Shown here piece after piece: positions 16,444 through 25,204 of a stretch of 64,000 nucleotides of DNA. The stretch is from the NCBI RefSeq assembly GCF_003148825.1, contig NZ_QGGZ01000008.1, positions 186,001 through 250,000 on the forward strand, read 5' to 3'. Positions within the stretch are counted from its first letter, which is position 1. Each line of letters begins with the position of its first letter. Below the pieces are notes generated by a model, which searched no databases, was not told the origin of the DNA, and worked only from the letters and a program-made list of their open reading frames with translations. The translations under genes were made by a program, and so were the position numbers. Source of the stretch: Streptomyces sp. CG 926. Lineage in GTDB: Bacteria > Actinomycetota > Actinomycetes > Streptomycetales > Streptomycetaceae.

Positions 16444-18759
16444 ATGTCCCAGAGAAGGCGCAGGTCCTTGGCGCTCCTGACCTCGGGAGTCCTCGCACTG
16501 CCGCTGCTCACGGGCTGCGGCGCGGGTGACGACGAGGGCGGCCAGGCCGCCGCAGGACAGGACATCGCGACGACCACCCGCGACAAGGTCGCGGACGGGG
16601 GTGTGATGCGTTGGGCGGTGGACACCCTCCCGGACACCCTCAACACCTTCCAGGCCGACGCGGACGCCACCACCAACAGGATCGCCGGCGCCGTGCTGCC
16701 CCAGCTCTTCGTGCTGGACGCCAAGGGCCGGCCGATGGCCAATCCGGACTACCTGGAGAAGGCCGAGATCATCGAGCGGGAGCCGAAGCAGGTCGTCCAG
16801 TACAAGTTGAACCAGAAGGCGGTGTGGAGCGACGGGCGCGAGATCGGCGCCGCCGACTTCGTGGCGCAGTGGCGGGCCCTGAACGGCAAGGACTCCGCGT
16901 ACTGGACGGCGCGCAACGCCGGTTACGACCGGATCGAGAAGATCGAGAAGGGCAAGACCGACCTGGAGGTCAGGGTCACCTTCAACAAGCCGTACGCCGA
17001 CTGGCGCTCGCTCTTCACCCCGCTCTACCCCAAGCAGGTCACCGGCACTCCCGATGCCTTCAACGAGGGCGCCCGGGGCGCGCTGAAGATCACCGCCGGA
17101 CCCTTCGCGCTGGGCGCGATCGACAAGAAGACCGGCACCGCCGCCCTGACCCGCAACGCGCGCTGGTGGGGGCGCCCGGCCAAGCTGGACTCGCTGGTCC
17201 TGACGGCCGTGCCGCGGGCCGAGCGCCCGGCGGCGCTGGCCGCCGGGAAGCTCGATCTGGCGGAGATCGACCGGGCCGGGGCCGACCGCATCGCCCTCGC
17301 CCGCCGCGACGCGGCCGCCAAGAACGGCCCGGGCGCGGGCGGCGCGCCGGCCCACGGCCCGGACGCCGCGCTGACCCCGGCCGAGGCCACGCTGTCGTGG
17401 GCGACCGCCTTCGGCGTGGACGAGGAGAAGGCCGCGACGGAGACGGAGAGCCGCCAGAAGCACCTCGACTCGGTCAAGCTGTACGCGCAGGAGCAGACGG
17501 CGCTGAAGGCCTTCACCGTGCGCAAGTCCCTGGAGCCGGCCTACACCCAGCTCGCGATGAACGGGGCCTCCGGCCCGCTGGCGGACGAGCGGGTGCGCCG
17601 TGCGGTGGCCCGGGCCCTGGACCGCCAGGCGCTGGCCGAGGTCGTACTGAAGCCGCTCGGCCTGCCCGCGAAGCCGGTCGGCAGCCACCTGGCCCTGGCC
17701 GGGCAGCGGGCGTACGCCGACAACAGCGACGCGCTCGGCGGTCAGGACACCCACGCGGCCCAGGCCCTGCTCGCGGACGCGGGCTGGCGCAAGGGCGGCA
17801 AGATCACCGAGCCGGTGGGCGCCAAGGCCGGCCCGGAGAGCGAGCAGCAGGACGACTCCAAGACCCCCTCGGGCCCGGGCACCGGCAACGACGGGCTCTA
17901 CATCGTGGGCCAGGACGACGGCGCCAACGGCGAGCCGCGCTCGGCGACCGAGGACCGCGCCGAGGCCGACACCGCCCCGGCGGGCGCCCAGGACGGCCCG
18001 TCCCCCGTGCTGGCCCCCGCCCCCTTCGGCGCCCAGCAGGAAGCCTCGCTGCTCGCCCAGGCGGCCCAGGTCGCCCGGGCCGCCCGGACGGACGCCACCG
18101 ACGACGCCAAGGGCGCCTTGGCCCGCGACGAGGTCGACCCCGCCAAGGCCTCCCCGGCGCCGGCCCCCGCCAAGCAGCCCGTCCGCACCTCCGGCGGCAT
18201 GCTCGCCAAGGACGGCAAGGCGCTCTCGCTGCGCTTCGTCCTCCCGGCGGGCCCCGGCTCGGAGGCCCTGCGCACGGTCGGCGAGCGGATCGCCGGGATG
18301 CTCCGCAAGGTCGGCGTGAACACCGAGACGATCAAGGTGGCCGACGACAGCTTCTTCAAGGACCACATCGCCTCCGGGCAGTACGACCTGGCCCTCTACT
18401 CCTGGCCCGCGACGGCCTACCCGGCCACCGACGCCCGGCCCATCTTCGCCAAGCCGGAGCCGGCCGCGGACGGCTCGCTCCTGGTCGAACAGAACTACAC
18501 CCGGGTCGGCACCGACCACATCGACCAGCTGTTCGACCAGGCGCTCGGCGAGCTGGACGAGGAGAAGTCCCGTGAGCTGATGCGCAAGGCCGACGCCCGG
18601 ATCTGGGCCGCGGCCGGCTCCATCCCCCTCTTCCAGCGCCCCGAGCTGGTGGCGGTCAAGCCGGGCCTCGCCAACGCCGGTGCCTTCGGCCTCGGTGCTC
18701 CCCGCTTCCAGGACATCGGCTGGAAGAAGGCGCCCACCGCGAAGGACAAGAAGAAGTAG
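16444..18759 (+). CDS. Orphan peptide ABC-transporter binding lipoprotein (SBP_5) with large inserts
   Basis: A lipoprotein signal peptide is visible (RRRRSLALL then LPLLTGC, Cys lipidation). The mature protein is family 5 solute-binding (peptide) with GGVMRWAVD, NPDYLEKAEI, KAVWSDG and LRFVLP-type strands. At 771 residues it is about 200 longer than usual. The excess lies in two low-complexity Ala/Pro/Asp-rich insertions, near residues 295-340 and about 455-585, between otherwise recognisable domain parts. There is no permease or ATPase beside it: upstream is the divergent sdh unit and downstream is a terminator and typA. It may serve the peptide permeases encoded 5 kb downstream, or act as a ligand sensor. 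The ATG has GGAGG 8 nt upstream. Confidence 0.85.
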   Translation: MSQRRRRSLALLTSGVLALPLLTGCGAGDDEGGQAAAGQDIATTTRDKVADGGVMRWAVDTLPDTLNTFQADADATTNRIAGAVLPQLFVLDAKGRPMANPDYLEKAEIIEREPKQVVQYKLNQKAVWSDGREIGAADFVAQWRALNGKDSAYWTARNAGYDRIEKIEKGKTDLEVRVTFNKPYADWRSLFTPLYPKQVTGTPDAFNEGARGALKITAGPFALGAIDKKTGTAALTRNARWWGRPAKLDSLVLTAVPRAERPAALAAGKLDLAEIDRAGADRIALARRDAAAKNGPGAGGAPAHGPDAALTPAEATLSWATAFGVDEEKAATETESRQKHLDSVKLYAQEQTALKAFTVRKSLEPAYTQLAMNGASGPLADERVRRAVARALDRQALAEVVLKPLGLPAKPVGSHLALAGQRAYADNSDALGGQDTHAAQALLADAGWRKGGKITEPVGAKAGPESEQQDDSKTPSGPGTGNDGLYIVGQDDGANGEPRSATEDRAEADTAPAGAQDGPSPVLAPAPFGAQQEASLLAQAAQVARAARTDATDDAKGALARDEVDPAKASPAPAPAKQPVRTSGGMLAKDGKALSLRFVLPAGPGSEALRTVGERIAGMLRKVGVNTETIKVADDSFFKDHIASGQYDLALYSWPATAYPATDARPIFAKPEPAADGSLLVEQNYTRVGTDHIDQLFDQALGELDEEKSRELMRKADARIWAAAGSIPLFQRPELVAVKPGLANAGAFGLGAPRFQDIGWKKAPTAKDKKK

Positions 18760-19093
18760 CGCGGGAGAAGAAGTGATGACAAAGCGGTGCCTGTCTGGTT
18801 GACCGCAGGGTCGCAAGCTCAGATGTGACTCAAGTCCCTTGCCCGCCGGATCCACCGGCGGGCAAGGTCGTGCATACCCGTTGACCCGCGTGTATACAGG
18901 CCGGAACGGCGGTCGGGGCACCCCACGAAACCCCCGGCCGCACTCATGCGTCCGGCCTCTTGACAGACCCCCGGCAGGCGGTTCCCGCCATTCGACGTAC
19001 CATGGGGTAAGGCCGTGGCAGGTTTTCGCCCGGCCGAGGCGCGCGTGCCGGACCGTACGCGACGCCATCCACGATCCCGGGAGAAGCGCCGAA
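18760..19093. other. 334-bp spacer: terminator plus typA promoter region
   Basis: The first part holds the hairpin at 18837-18867. Farther on, a perfect TTGACA (18960-18965) could be a typA -35 box, but no good -10 lies at 17-19 bp, so the promoter is not firmly placed. A TGTATACA palindrome occurs near 18892. I see no gene in this spacer. Confidence 0.4.
18837..18867 (+). terminator. Hairpin terminator after the orphan binding-protein gene
   Basis: A perfect 13-bp stem (CCTTGCCCGCCGG / CCGGCGGGCAAGG) with a 5-nt loop lies 77 nt after the stop codon. It has no T-tract. Confidence 0.8.
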
Positions 19094-20998
19094 GTGCCCA
19101 CGCGCCACGACATCCGTAACGTCGCCATCGTCGCCCACGTCGACCATGGCAAGACGACCATCGTCGATGCCATGCTCAAGCAGGCCGGTGCCTTCGCCGC
19201 CCACCAGCACCTCGACGACCGCATGATGGACTCGAACGACCTGGAGCGTGAGAAGGGCATCACGATCCTCGCCAAGAACACGGCGGTGAAGTATCACCCC
19301 AAGGACGGCGGGGCCCCGATCACGATCAACATCATCGACACCCCCGGCCACGCCGACTTCGGTGGTGAGGTCGAGCGCGGTCTGTCCATGGTGGACGCCG
19401 TCGTCCTGCTGGTGGACGCCTCCGAGGGTCCGCTGCCCCAGACCCGCTTCGTCCTGCGCAAGGCCCTGCAGGCGAACATGCCGGTCATCCTCTGCATCAA
19501 CAAGACGGACCGCCCGGACTCCCGGATCGACGAGGTCGTCAACGACACGTACGACCTCTTCCTGGACCTGGACGCCACCGAGGAGCAGATCGAGTTCCCG
19601 ATCGTCTACGCCTGTGGCCGTGACGGCATCGCCTCGCTGACCAAGCCCGAGGACGGCACCGTCCCCGCGGACAGCGACAGCCTGGAGCCGTTCTTCTCCA
19701 CCATCCTGGAGCACGTCCCCGCCCCGGTGTACGACGACGAGGCGCCCCTGCAGGCCCACGTCACGAACCTGGACGCCGACAACTTCCTCGGCCGTATCGC
19801 GCTCCTGCGCGTCGAGCAGGGCGAGCTGCGCAAGGGCCAGACCGTCACCTGGATCAAGCGTGACGGCTCCCAGTCCAACGTCCGCATCACCGAGCTGATG
19901 ATGACCGAGGCGCTCACCCGCAAGCCGGCCGAGGTGGCGGGCCCGGGTGACATCTGCGCGGTCGCCGGTATCCCCGACATCATGATCGGCGAGACCCTGG
20001 CCGACACCGAGAACCCGATCGCGCTCCCGCTGATCTCGGTCGACGAGCCGGCGATCTCCATGACCATCGGTACGAACACCTCCCCGATGGTCGGCCGCGG
20101 CGGCAGCGGCAAGGGCGCGGACGCCAAGTCCGCGGTCAAGGACCGCAAGGTCACCGCGCGTCAGGTGAAGGACCGCCTCGACCGCGAGCTGATCGGTAAC
20201 GTCTCGCTCCGCGTGCTGGAGACCGAGCGTCCGGACGCCTGGGAGGTCCAGGGCCGTGGTGAGCTCGCGCTCGCCATCCTGGTCGAGCAGATGCGCCGCG
20301 AGGGCTTCGAGCTGACCATCGGCAAGCCGCAGGTGGTCACGCAGGAGATCGACGGCAAGGTGCACGAGCCGGTCGAGCGCATGACGGTCGACGTCCCCGA
20401 GGAGCACATGGGCGCGGTCACGCAGCTCATGGGCGTCCGCAAGGGCCGCATGGACAACATGTCGAACCACGGCTCCGGCTGGGTCCGCATGGAGTTCGTG
20501 GTCCCGTCGCGCGGTCTCATCGGCTTCCGTACGGAGTTCCTGACGAACACCCGCGGTACCGGTATCGCCCACTCGATCCACGAGGGCCACGAGCCGTGGT
20601 TCGGTCAGCTGGTGACCCGTAACAACGGTTCCCTGGTCGCCGACCGCGCCGGCTCCGTGACGCCGTTCGCGATGATCAACCTGCAGGAGCGCGGTGTCCT
20701 GTTCACCGAGCCCGGCACCGAGGTGTACGAGGGCATGATCGTCGGCGAGAACTCGCGCGCCGACGACATGGACGTGAACATCACCAAGGAGAAGAAGCTC
20801 ACCAACATGCGTGCGGCTTCCGCGGACAACACCGAGAACGTGGTGCCCCCGCGCAAGCTCTCCCTGGAGCAGTCCCTGGAGTTCTGCCGCGACGACGAGT
20901 GCGTCGAGGTGACCCCGGAGGCCGTCCGTATCCGCAAGGTCGTCCTGGACCAGAAGGAGCGCTCGCGCACCGCGTCGCGCGCCAAGTCCGCCAAGTAA
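19094..20998 (+). CDS. typA: Ribosome-associated GTPase TypA/BipA
   Basis: This 634-residue translational GTPase has G1 AHVDHGKTT, G2 EREKGITI, G3 DTPGHADF and G4 NKTDRPDS, followed by EF-G-like domains and the BipA-specific C-terminal domain (GTGIAHSIHEG region). TypA/BipA binds the ribosome and supports 50S assembly and stress adaptation. The GTG start at 19094 gives the family's usual N-terminus (PTRHDIRNVAIVAHVD) and has GGGAG 10 nt upstream. It is monocistronic and ends before a very strong terminator. Its place between peptide-transport genes matches the typA-bldK neighbourhood I remember for S. coelicolor. Confidence 0.95.
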   Translation: MPTRHDIRNVAIVAHVDHGKTTIVDAMLKQAGAFAAHQHLDDRMMDSNDLEREKGITILAKNTAVKYHPKDGGAPITINIIDTPGHADFGGEVERGLSMVDAVVLLVDASEGPLPQTRFVLRKALQANMPVILCINKTDRPDSRIDEVVNDTYDLFLDLDATEEQIEFPIVYACGRDGIASLTKPEDGTVPADSDSLEPFFSTILEHVPAPVYDDEAPLQAHVTNLDADNFLGRIALLRVEQGELRKGQTVTWIKRDGSQSNVRITELMMTEALTRKPAEVAGPGDICAVAGIPDIMIGETLADTENPIALPLISVDEPAISMTIGTNTSPMVGRGGSGKGADAKSAVKDRKVTARQVKDRLDRELIGNVSLRVLETERPDAWEVQGRGELALAILVEQMRREGFELTIGKPQVVTQEIDGKVHEPVERMTVDVPEEHMGAVTQLMGVRKGRMDNMSNHGSGWVRMEFVVPSRGLIGFRTEFLTNTRGTGIAHSIHEGHEPWFGQLVTRNNGSLVADRAGSVTPFAMINLQERGVLFTEPGTEVYEGMIVGENSRADDMDVNITKEKKLTNMRAASADNTENVVPPRKLSLEQSLEFCRDDECVEVTPEAVRIRKVVLDQKERSRTASRAKSAK

Positions 20999-21081
20999 CA
21001 ACAGCCGTACGACTGTTCGCCCGAATTTGCTCGGGCGGTGGCAACGGTCGGCGCAGCCGGCCACAGGGCCCTGGTAGTGCA

Positions 21082-21122
21082 ACAGCCCCTCCCTTCACGG
21101 AGTCCGTGAAGGGAGGGGCTGT
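21082..21122 (+). terminator. Strong typA terminator
   Basis: A perfect stem of about 19-20 bp (ACAGCCCCTCCCTTCACGGA and its complement) with a minimal loop lies 84 nt after the typA stop. It is among the longest perfect hairpins in the window. Confidence 0.9.
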
Positions 21123-21470
21123 TCGCTTATGTCAAGCGGATTTTTGCGTTCAGGTGTCCGCATACCGACCGTGACACTCCGGAAGATGAGCTAACCGTCC
21201 GTTTCGCACGTGTCTGTCTCCTATCCGTTTGTCCGGATTTCGGGTTTCTGCCGCGGATCGATGTTGTGAAAACGAGACCACTTAAGTGTGGTTTACGGCC
21301 TGACAGTCCCTGAGGATGGCTCCATTGAGCTCGGGTCAATGGGTCACGCGATGTGGGGATCGCGCCGACTCACGAGCACACTATGGGCAGGAAAATTGCT
21401 CGCCGTCAGGGGTGTCGGCGAGGTTTTTTTGCCCCTCAAGTCGATCAGTGGACTCATGAGGAGGAAACCC
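21123..21470 (+). promoter_or_regulatory. A/T-rich regulatory leader of the BldK-like operon
   Basis: This 348-bp region between the typA terminator and the lipoprotein gene is clearly richer in A/T than the surroundings and has no gene. It contains a perfect 10-bp palindrome CACTTAAGTG (21279-21288) inside the imperfect repeat ACCACTTAAGTGTGGT, a candidate operator or promoter element. An intrinsic terminator lies at 21399-21430, and the ribosome site GAGGAGG is just before the ATG at 21471. The promoter itself is not firmly located. Confidence 0.6.
21399..21430 (+). terminator. Leader terminator/attenuator with T7 tract
   Basis: CTCGCCG (21399-21405), a 10-nt loop and CGGCGAG (21416-21422) are followed by G and seven Ts. 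This is a classical Rho-independent terminator, unusual in this G+C-rich genome, and it ends 40 nt before the start codon of the binding-protein gene. It may attenuate the operon or stop readthrough from upstream. Confidence 0.7.
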
Positions 21471-23123
21471 ATGCGCGGTGCCAAGAGCGCCAAGTGGGTC
21501 GTGGGCGCGGTTGTCGTCGCCCTGGCCGCTACCGCCTGTGGCGGCGGTGACGGTGACAGCAAGGACAAGGCCAACGCCGACGGCGGCGTGTTCCGGCTCG
21601 GTAGCACCGAGCCGGACACCATCGACCCGGGGCGCGCCCACGAGTCCACCGGTGTCCTGCTGGCCAACGCCCTGTTCACCGGCCTGTACGGAAACACGCC
21701 GGACGGCATGGCCGAGCCCCTGCTCGCCGAGTCGGCGACCTCGGACGAGGCTTGCACGTCCTGGACGTTCAAGATCAAGCCGGACACCAAGTTCTCCAAC
21801 GGCGAGGTCGTCGACGCCGAGTCGTTCGCCCGTGGTTGGGCCCGTGCCGCGCACAAGGCCGCCGCGTCCGACGTGGCGTACCACTTCGCCGGCATCAAGG
21901 GTTACGAGCAGCTGCAGGACGGCTCCGCCAAGACCTTCAGCGGTGTCACCACGCCGGACCCGACCACCATCAAGGTCGACCTGTCCAAGGCGGACTGCGA
22001 GTTCGTCCTGAAGACGGCGCACAACGCCTACAGCCCGGTCCCGAAGGTCGCCAAGGTCGGCGAAGAGGACAAGGCGTTCGGCGAGGCCCCCGTCGGCAAC
22101 GGTCCGTTCAAGATGGACGGCACGTGGGAGCACAACAAGGCGATCAACCTCGTCCGTAACGACAGCTACGGACTGCAGAAGGCCTCCCTCGGGAAGGTCC
22201 AGGTCACGCTCCTCAACGACAAGACCGCGCAGCAGCTCGAGTACGACGGCTTCCAGGCCGGCACCTTCGACTACGCGCACATCCCGACGCCGATGCTCAA
22301 GACGGCCGAGGCGAAGTTCAAGCCGCAGAACAAGTGGTTCGCCAAGGACACCAGCGGCATGAACTACGTTCTGCCGATCGGTGACAACGGTCCGACGAAC
22401 AACAAGGACGCCCGTCTGGCGATCTCCTACGCGATCGACCGTCAGGCCATCGCCAAGGGTGTCTTCCAGGGCTTCCAGACCCCGTCGACCACCATCGTGC
22501 CGCCGTCGTTCCCGAAGGCGTACCAGAAGGACCTGTGCACCTCCTGCGTCAAGCAGGACGTCGCCAAGGCCAAGGAGTACGCCGAGAAGGGCGGCCTGAA
22601 GCCGGGTACCGAGATCAAGTTCAGCTTCAACACCGGTGCGGGCCACGAAGAGTGGGTCCAGGCCATCGCGAAGCAGCTCGAGGACGTCCTCGGCGTCAAG
22701 GTCAAGCTGGACGGCAAGGACTTCCCGGGCATGCTCAAGGAGCAGCAGGGCAAGGGCGCGACCGGTATCTACCGCTTCGCGTGGGGCGCGGACTACCCGA
22801 CCCCGGAGAACTTCCTGTTCCCGCTGCTGCACTCGACCTCGATGAACAAGGACGCGGACGGCAACGTGGTCGGTGACAACCGCGTCCGTTACAACAACCC
22901 CGAGTTCGACAAGCTGATCGACACGGCCCGCGCCACCAAGGACGAGGCCGCGCGTCTGGCGATGTACAAGCAGGCCGAGAAGATGGCCATGGACGACATG
23001 GCCCTCATCCCGACCTTCAACCGTTCCCAGTTCCGCCTGATGGCGACCGACAAGTTCAACGGTCTGGACGACATCAACTTCAACGAGGACCCGATCCTCG
23101 AGAAGATCTCGCTCAAGAAGTAA
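21471..23123 (+). CDS. BldKB-like oligopeptide-binding lipoprotein
   Basis: A lipoprotein signal peptide (KSAKWVVGAVVVALAATAC) precedes a 530-residue family 5 peptide-binding protein with GGVFRLGSTEPDTIDPG, KFSNGEVVDAESFARGW and WGADYPTPENFLFPL. The start ATG at 21471 has GAGGAGG 6 nt upstream; an ATG at 21456 is less likely. It is the first gene of a five-gene importer operon. The gene set and its location next to typA suggest the BldK locus, which imports a developmental signalling peptide in S. coelicolor; the order here (binding protein first) makes this an inference. Codon choice is less extreme than in neighbours, suggesting high expression. Confidence 0.85.
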   Translation: MRGAKSAKWVVGAVVVALAATACGGGDGDSKDKANADGGVFRLGSTEPDTIDPGRAHESTGVLLANALFTGLYGNTPDGMAEPLLAESATSDEACTSWTFKIKPDTKFSNGEVVDAESFARGWARAAHKAAASDVAYHFAGIKGYEQLQDGSAKTFSGVTTPDPTTIKVDLSKADCEFVLKTAHNAYSPVPKVAKVGEEDKAFGEAPVGNGPFKMDGTWEHNKAINLVRNDSYGLQKASLGKVQVTLLNDKTAQQLEYDGFQAGTFDYAHIPTPMLKTAEAKFKPQNKWFAKDTSGMNYVLPIGDNGPTNNKDARLAISYAIDRQAIAKGVFQGFQTPSTTIVPPSFPKAYQKDLCTSCVKQDVAKAKEYAEKGGLKPGTEIKFSFNTGAGHEEWVQAIAKQLEDVLGVKVKLDGKDFPGMLKEQQGKGATGIYRFAWGADYPTPENFLFPLLHSTSMNKDADGNVVGDNRVRYNNPEFDKLIDTARATKDEAARLAMYKQAEKMAMDDMALIPTFNRSQFRLMATDKFNGLDDINFNEDPILEKISLKK

Positions 23124-23158
23124 TCGGTTCGGACGGTATATCCGTCAGGAGCGAACGT

Positions 23159-23191
23159 GCCGCGGCCCCCGGGTGACCGGTGGGCCGCGGC
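23159..23191 (+). terminator. Intercistronic hairpin after the binding-protein gene
   Basis: A 10-bp stem (GCCGCGGCCC / GGGCCGCGGC) encloses a second 4-bp CCGG stem. It lies in the 198-bp gap between the lipoprotein and permease genes. Such hairpins commonly stabilise the upstream message or reduce downstream expression, giving excess binding protein over permease. Confidence 0.7.
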
Positions 23192-23321
23192 CCCGCTCGG
23201 CAGGCCGTTTTTACTTCGGCACCCCTCACATCCGCGGGCAATCCCCGCTGGCCGAGAGCCGGCCCGTTCCTTGGGTCGGAGGCCGCTGCTCCCAGAAGCG
23301 GCCAGGTAGAGAGGCACAAAC

Positions 23322-24248
23322 ATGGGAAGGTACGTCGCCCGTCGCCTCGGGCAGATGGTCATAGTCCTCATCGGCGCGACCATGGTTCTGTTCGCGTGTC
23401 TGTTCGTTCTCCCCGGTGACCCCGTGGGCTCGATCGCAGGCAGCGACAAGGCACGTGACCCAGCGGTGGTCGCGGAGCTCAAGGCGCGTTACGGGCTCGA
23501 CAAGTCGCTGCCCGAGCAGTATGTGAACTACGTGGCCAAGGTCGCGACCGGTGACCTCGGCGAGGACTTCGTCCAGCGCCGCGAGGTCTCCGAAATCCTC
23601 GGTCCCAAGCTGCAGAACACCGCGAAGCTGGCCCTCCTGGCCATCGTTCTCGTCACGGTGTTCGGTATGGGCGTCGGCATCATCGCCGCCCTGTACAGAT
23701 ACAGCATCTTGGACATGGCCACGACATTCTTTACGACCATGGCCGTCGGATTCCCGACGTTCGTGATCGGCATGCTGCTCATGAAGTACTTCGCCGTGGA
23801 ACTCCAGTGGTTCCCGCAGCTCGGCGGCGACAAGCTCGAAGGCATGGTCCTTCCCGCGATCACCCTCGCGATCACCGACGTCGCGTTCGTCGCCCGCCTC
23901 ACCCGCGGCACGATGCTCGAGGTGCTGCGCGCGGACTACGTGAAGACGGCCGTGGCCAAGGGACTTCCGCGCCGGCGCGTGCTCTTCAAGCACGTGCTCC
24001 GCAACTCGTCCATCCCCGTGGTCACCTACCTGGGTATCTCGTTCGGCGGACTTCTCGGTGGCGCGCTCATCACCGAGGCGATCTTCAACTGGGACGGTGT
24101 CGGTCTGGCACTGGTTCAGGCGATTCAGCAGCAGAACAACCCGATCGTGATCGGCGTCGTGACCTACAGCGTCGCCATCTTCGTCGTCCTCAGCCTCATC
24201 GTGGACCTGCTGTACGCGGCCCTCGACCCGCGTATCCGCCTCAGCTGA
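23322..24248 (+). CDS. Oligopeptide ABC transporter permease (DppB/OppB type)
   Basis: The 308-residue protein has six predicted transmembrane helices, starting MGRYVARRLGQMVIVLIGAT, the standard DppB N-terminus. The EAA loop that contacts the ATPase is visible as DYVKTAVAKGLPRRRVLFKH. It forms the translocation channel with the next gene's product. The ATG at 23322 is preceded by an AGAGAGGC-type weak site. The C-terminal DLLYAALDPRIR is typical. Confidence 0.93.
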   Translation: MGRYVARRLGQMVIVLIGATMVLFACLFVLPGDPVGSIAGSDKARDPAVVAELKARYGLDKSLPEQYVNYVAKVATGDLGEDFVQRREVSEILGPKLQNTAKLALLAIVLVTVFGMGVGIIAALYRYSILDMATTFFTTMAVGFPTFVIGMLLMKYFAVELQWFPQLGGDKLEGMVLPAITLAITDVAFVARLTRGTMLEVLRADYVKTAVAKGLPRRRVLFKHVLRNSSIPVVTYLGISFGGLLGGALITEAIFNWDGVGLALVQAIQQQNNPIVIGVVTYSVAIFVVLSLIVDLLYAALDPRIRLS

Positions 24249-24271
24249 CCGCCCCCAAGGAGGATTTCCTC

Positions 24272-25195
24272 ATGTCTGAGCTCGCAACGAGCCCGGCGAT
24301 CGGGGACGAGAACCCCGTGTCGTCCGTTTCGGCCCCGGCCGAACCCCGACCCAAGCAACTGAGCCAGTGGGGCGAGATCCGCCACCGCTTCGTCCAGAAC
24401 AAGCTGGCCGTCGTCGGCCTCGTGATCATCACGCTGCTGTTCCTGACGGCGATCTTCGGGAACATGCTCACCCCGTTCGACCCCGGTGCGCAGGACCTCG
24501 AGAACACCCTCGCCTCGCCCAACGGCACCCACTGGATGGGTACCGACGCCCTGGGCCGCGACATGTTCTCGCGCCTCATAGCCGGTACCCGCGTGGCCAT
24601 GTTCGTCGGCCTCGCCTCGATCTTCTTCGCGGTACTGATCGGTGTCGCCCTCGGCGCCATCGCCGGTTACTTCGCCGGCTTCGCCGACACGCTGGTCATG
24701 CGCATCGCGGACGTGTTCCTCGCGTTCCCGCTGATGATCGGTGCCGTCGTCATCATCCTGGTCACCGGTCGCGGCATCACCCCGGTGGTCATCTCGCTCG
24801 CGATCTTCTCGTGGGCGACCGTGTCCAGGCTCCTGCGCAGCTCGATCCTGTCGGTGCGCGAGATGGACTACGTCCACGCGGCCAAGGCACTGGGCGCGAG
24901 CGGCTGGCGCATCGTGCGCACGCACATCCTGCCCAACTCGCTGACCGCCGTGCTGGTCTACGCGACGTTCAACGTCGGTACCACCATCGTCGGTGTGGCG
25001 GCGCTGTCCTTCCTCGGCGCCGGCGTCCCCGTCGACGTCCCCGAGTGGGGCAACATGCTGGCGGCCGGTCAGGGCTTCATCGGTGTCAACGACTACCTGT
25101 GGTACTTCCCCAGCCTGTTCGTCGTCATCACCGTGCTCGGCTTCGCCTTCGTCGGCGACGGCCTGCGTGACGCGCTCGACCCGAAGCTCCGGTAG
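24272..25195 (+). CDS. Oligopeptide ABC transporter permease (DppC/OppC type)
   Basis: This 307-residue permease starts at ATG 24272 with an AAGGAGG site 23 bp after dppB. A ~35-residue cytosolic tail is followed by the OppC N-terminal helix (KLAVVGLVIITLLFLTAIFG), GTDALGRDMFSRL and the EAA loop DYVHAAKALGASGWRI. It ends GFAFVGDGLRDALDPKLR, the usual C-terminus. It partners the DppB-type permease of the same operon. Confidence 0.93.
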   Translation: MSELATSPAIGDENPVSSVSAPAEPRPKQLSQWGEIRHRFVQNKLAVVGLVIITLLFLTAIFGNMLTPFDPGAQDLENTLASPNGTHWMGTDALGRDMFSRLIAGTRVAMFVGLASIFFAVLIGVALGAIAGYFAGFADTLVMRIADVFLAFPLMIGAVVIILVTGRGITPVVISLAIFSWATVSRLLRSSILSVREMDYVHAAKALGASGWRIVRTHILPNSLTAVLVYATFNVGTTIVGVAALSFLGAGVPVDVPEWGNMLAAGQGFIGVNDYLWYFPSLFVVITVLGFAFVGDGLRDALDPKLR

Positions 25196-25204
25196 GGCCG
25201 CCCG

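Noticed and set aside
16354..19281. 975-codon minus-strand open frame opposite the orphan lipoprotein and the start of typA
   Set aside because: It runs antisense to a lipoprotein gene with clear motifs and crosses a terminator; composition is that of a shadow frame.
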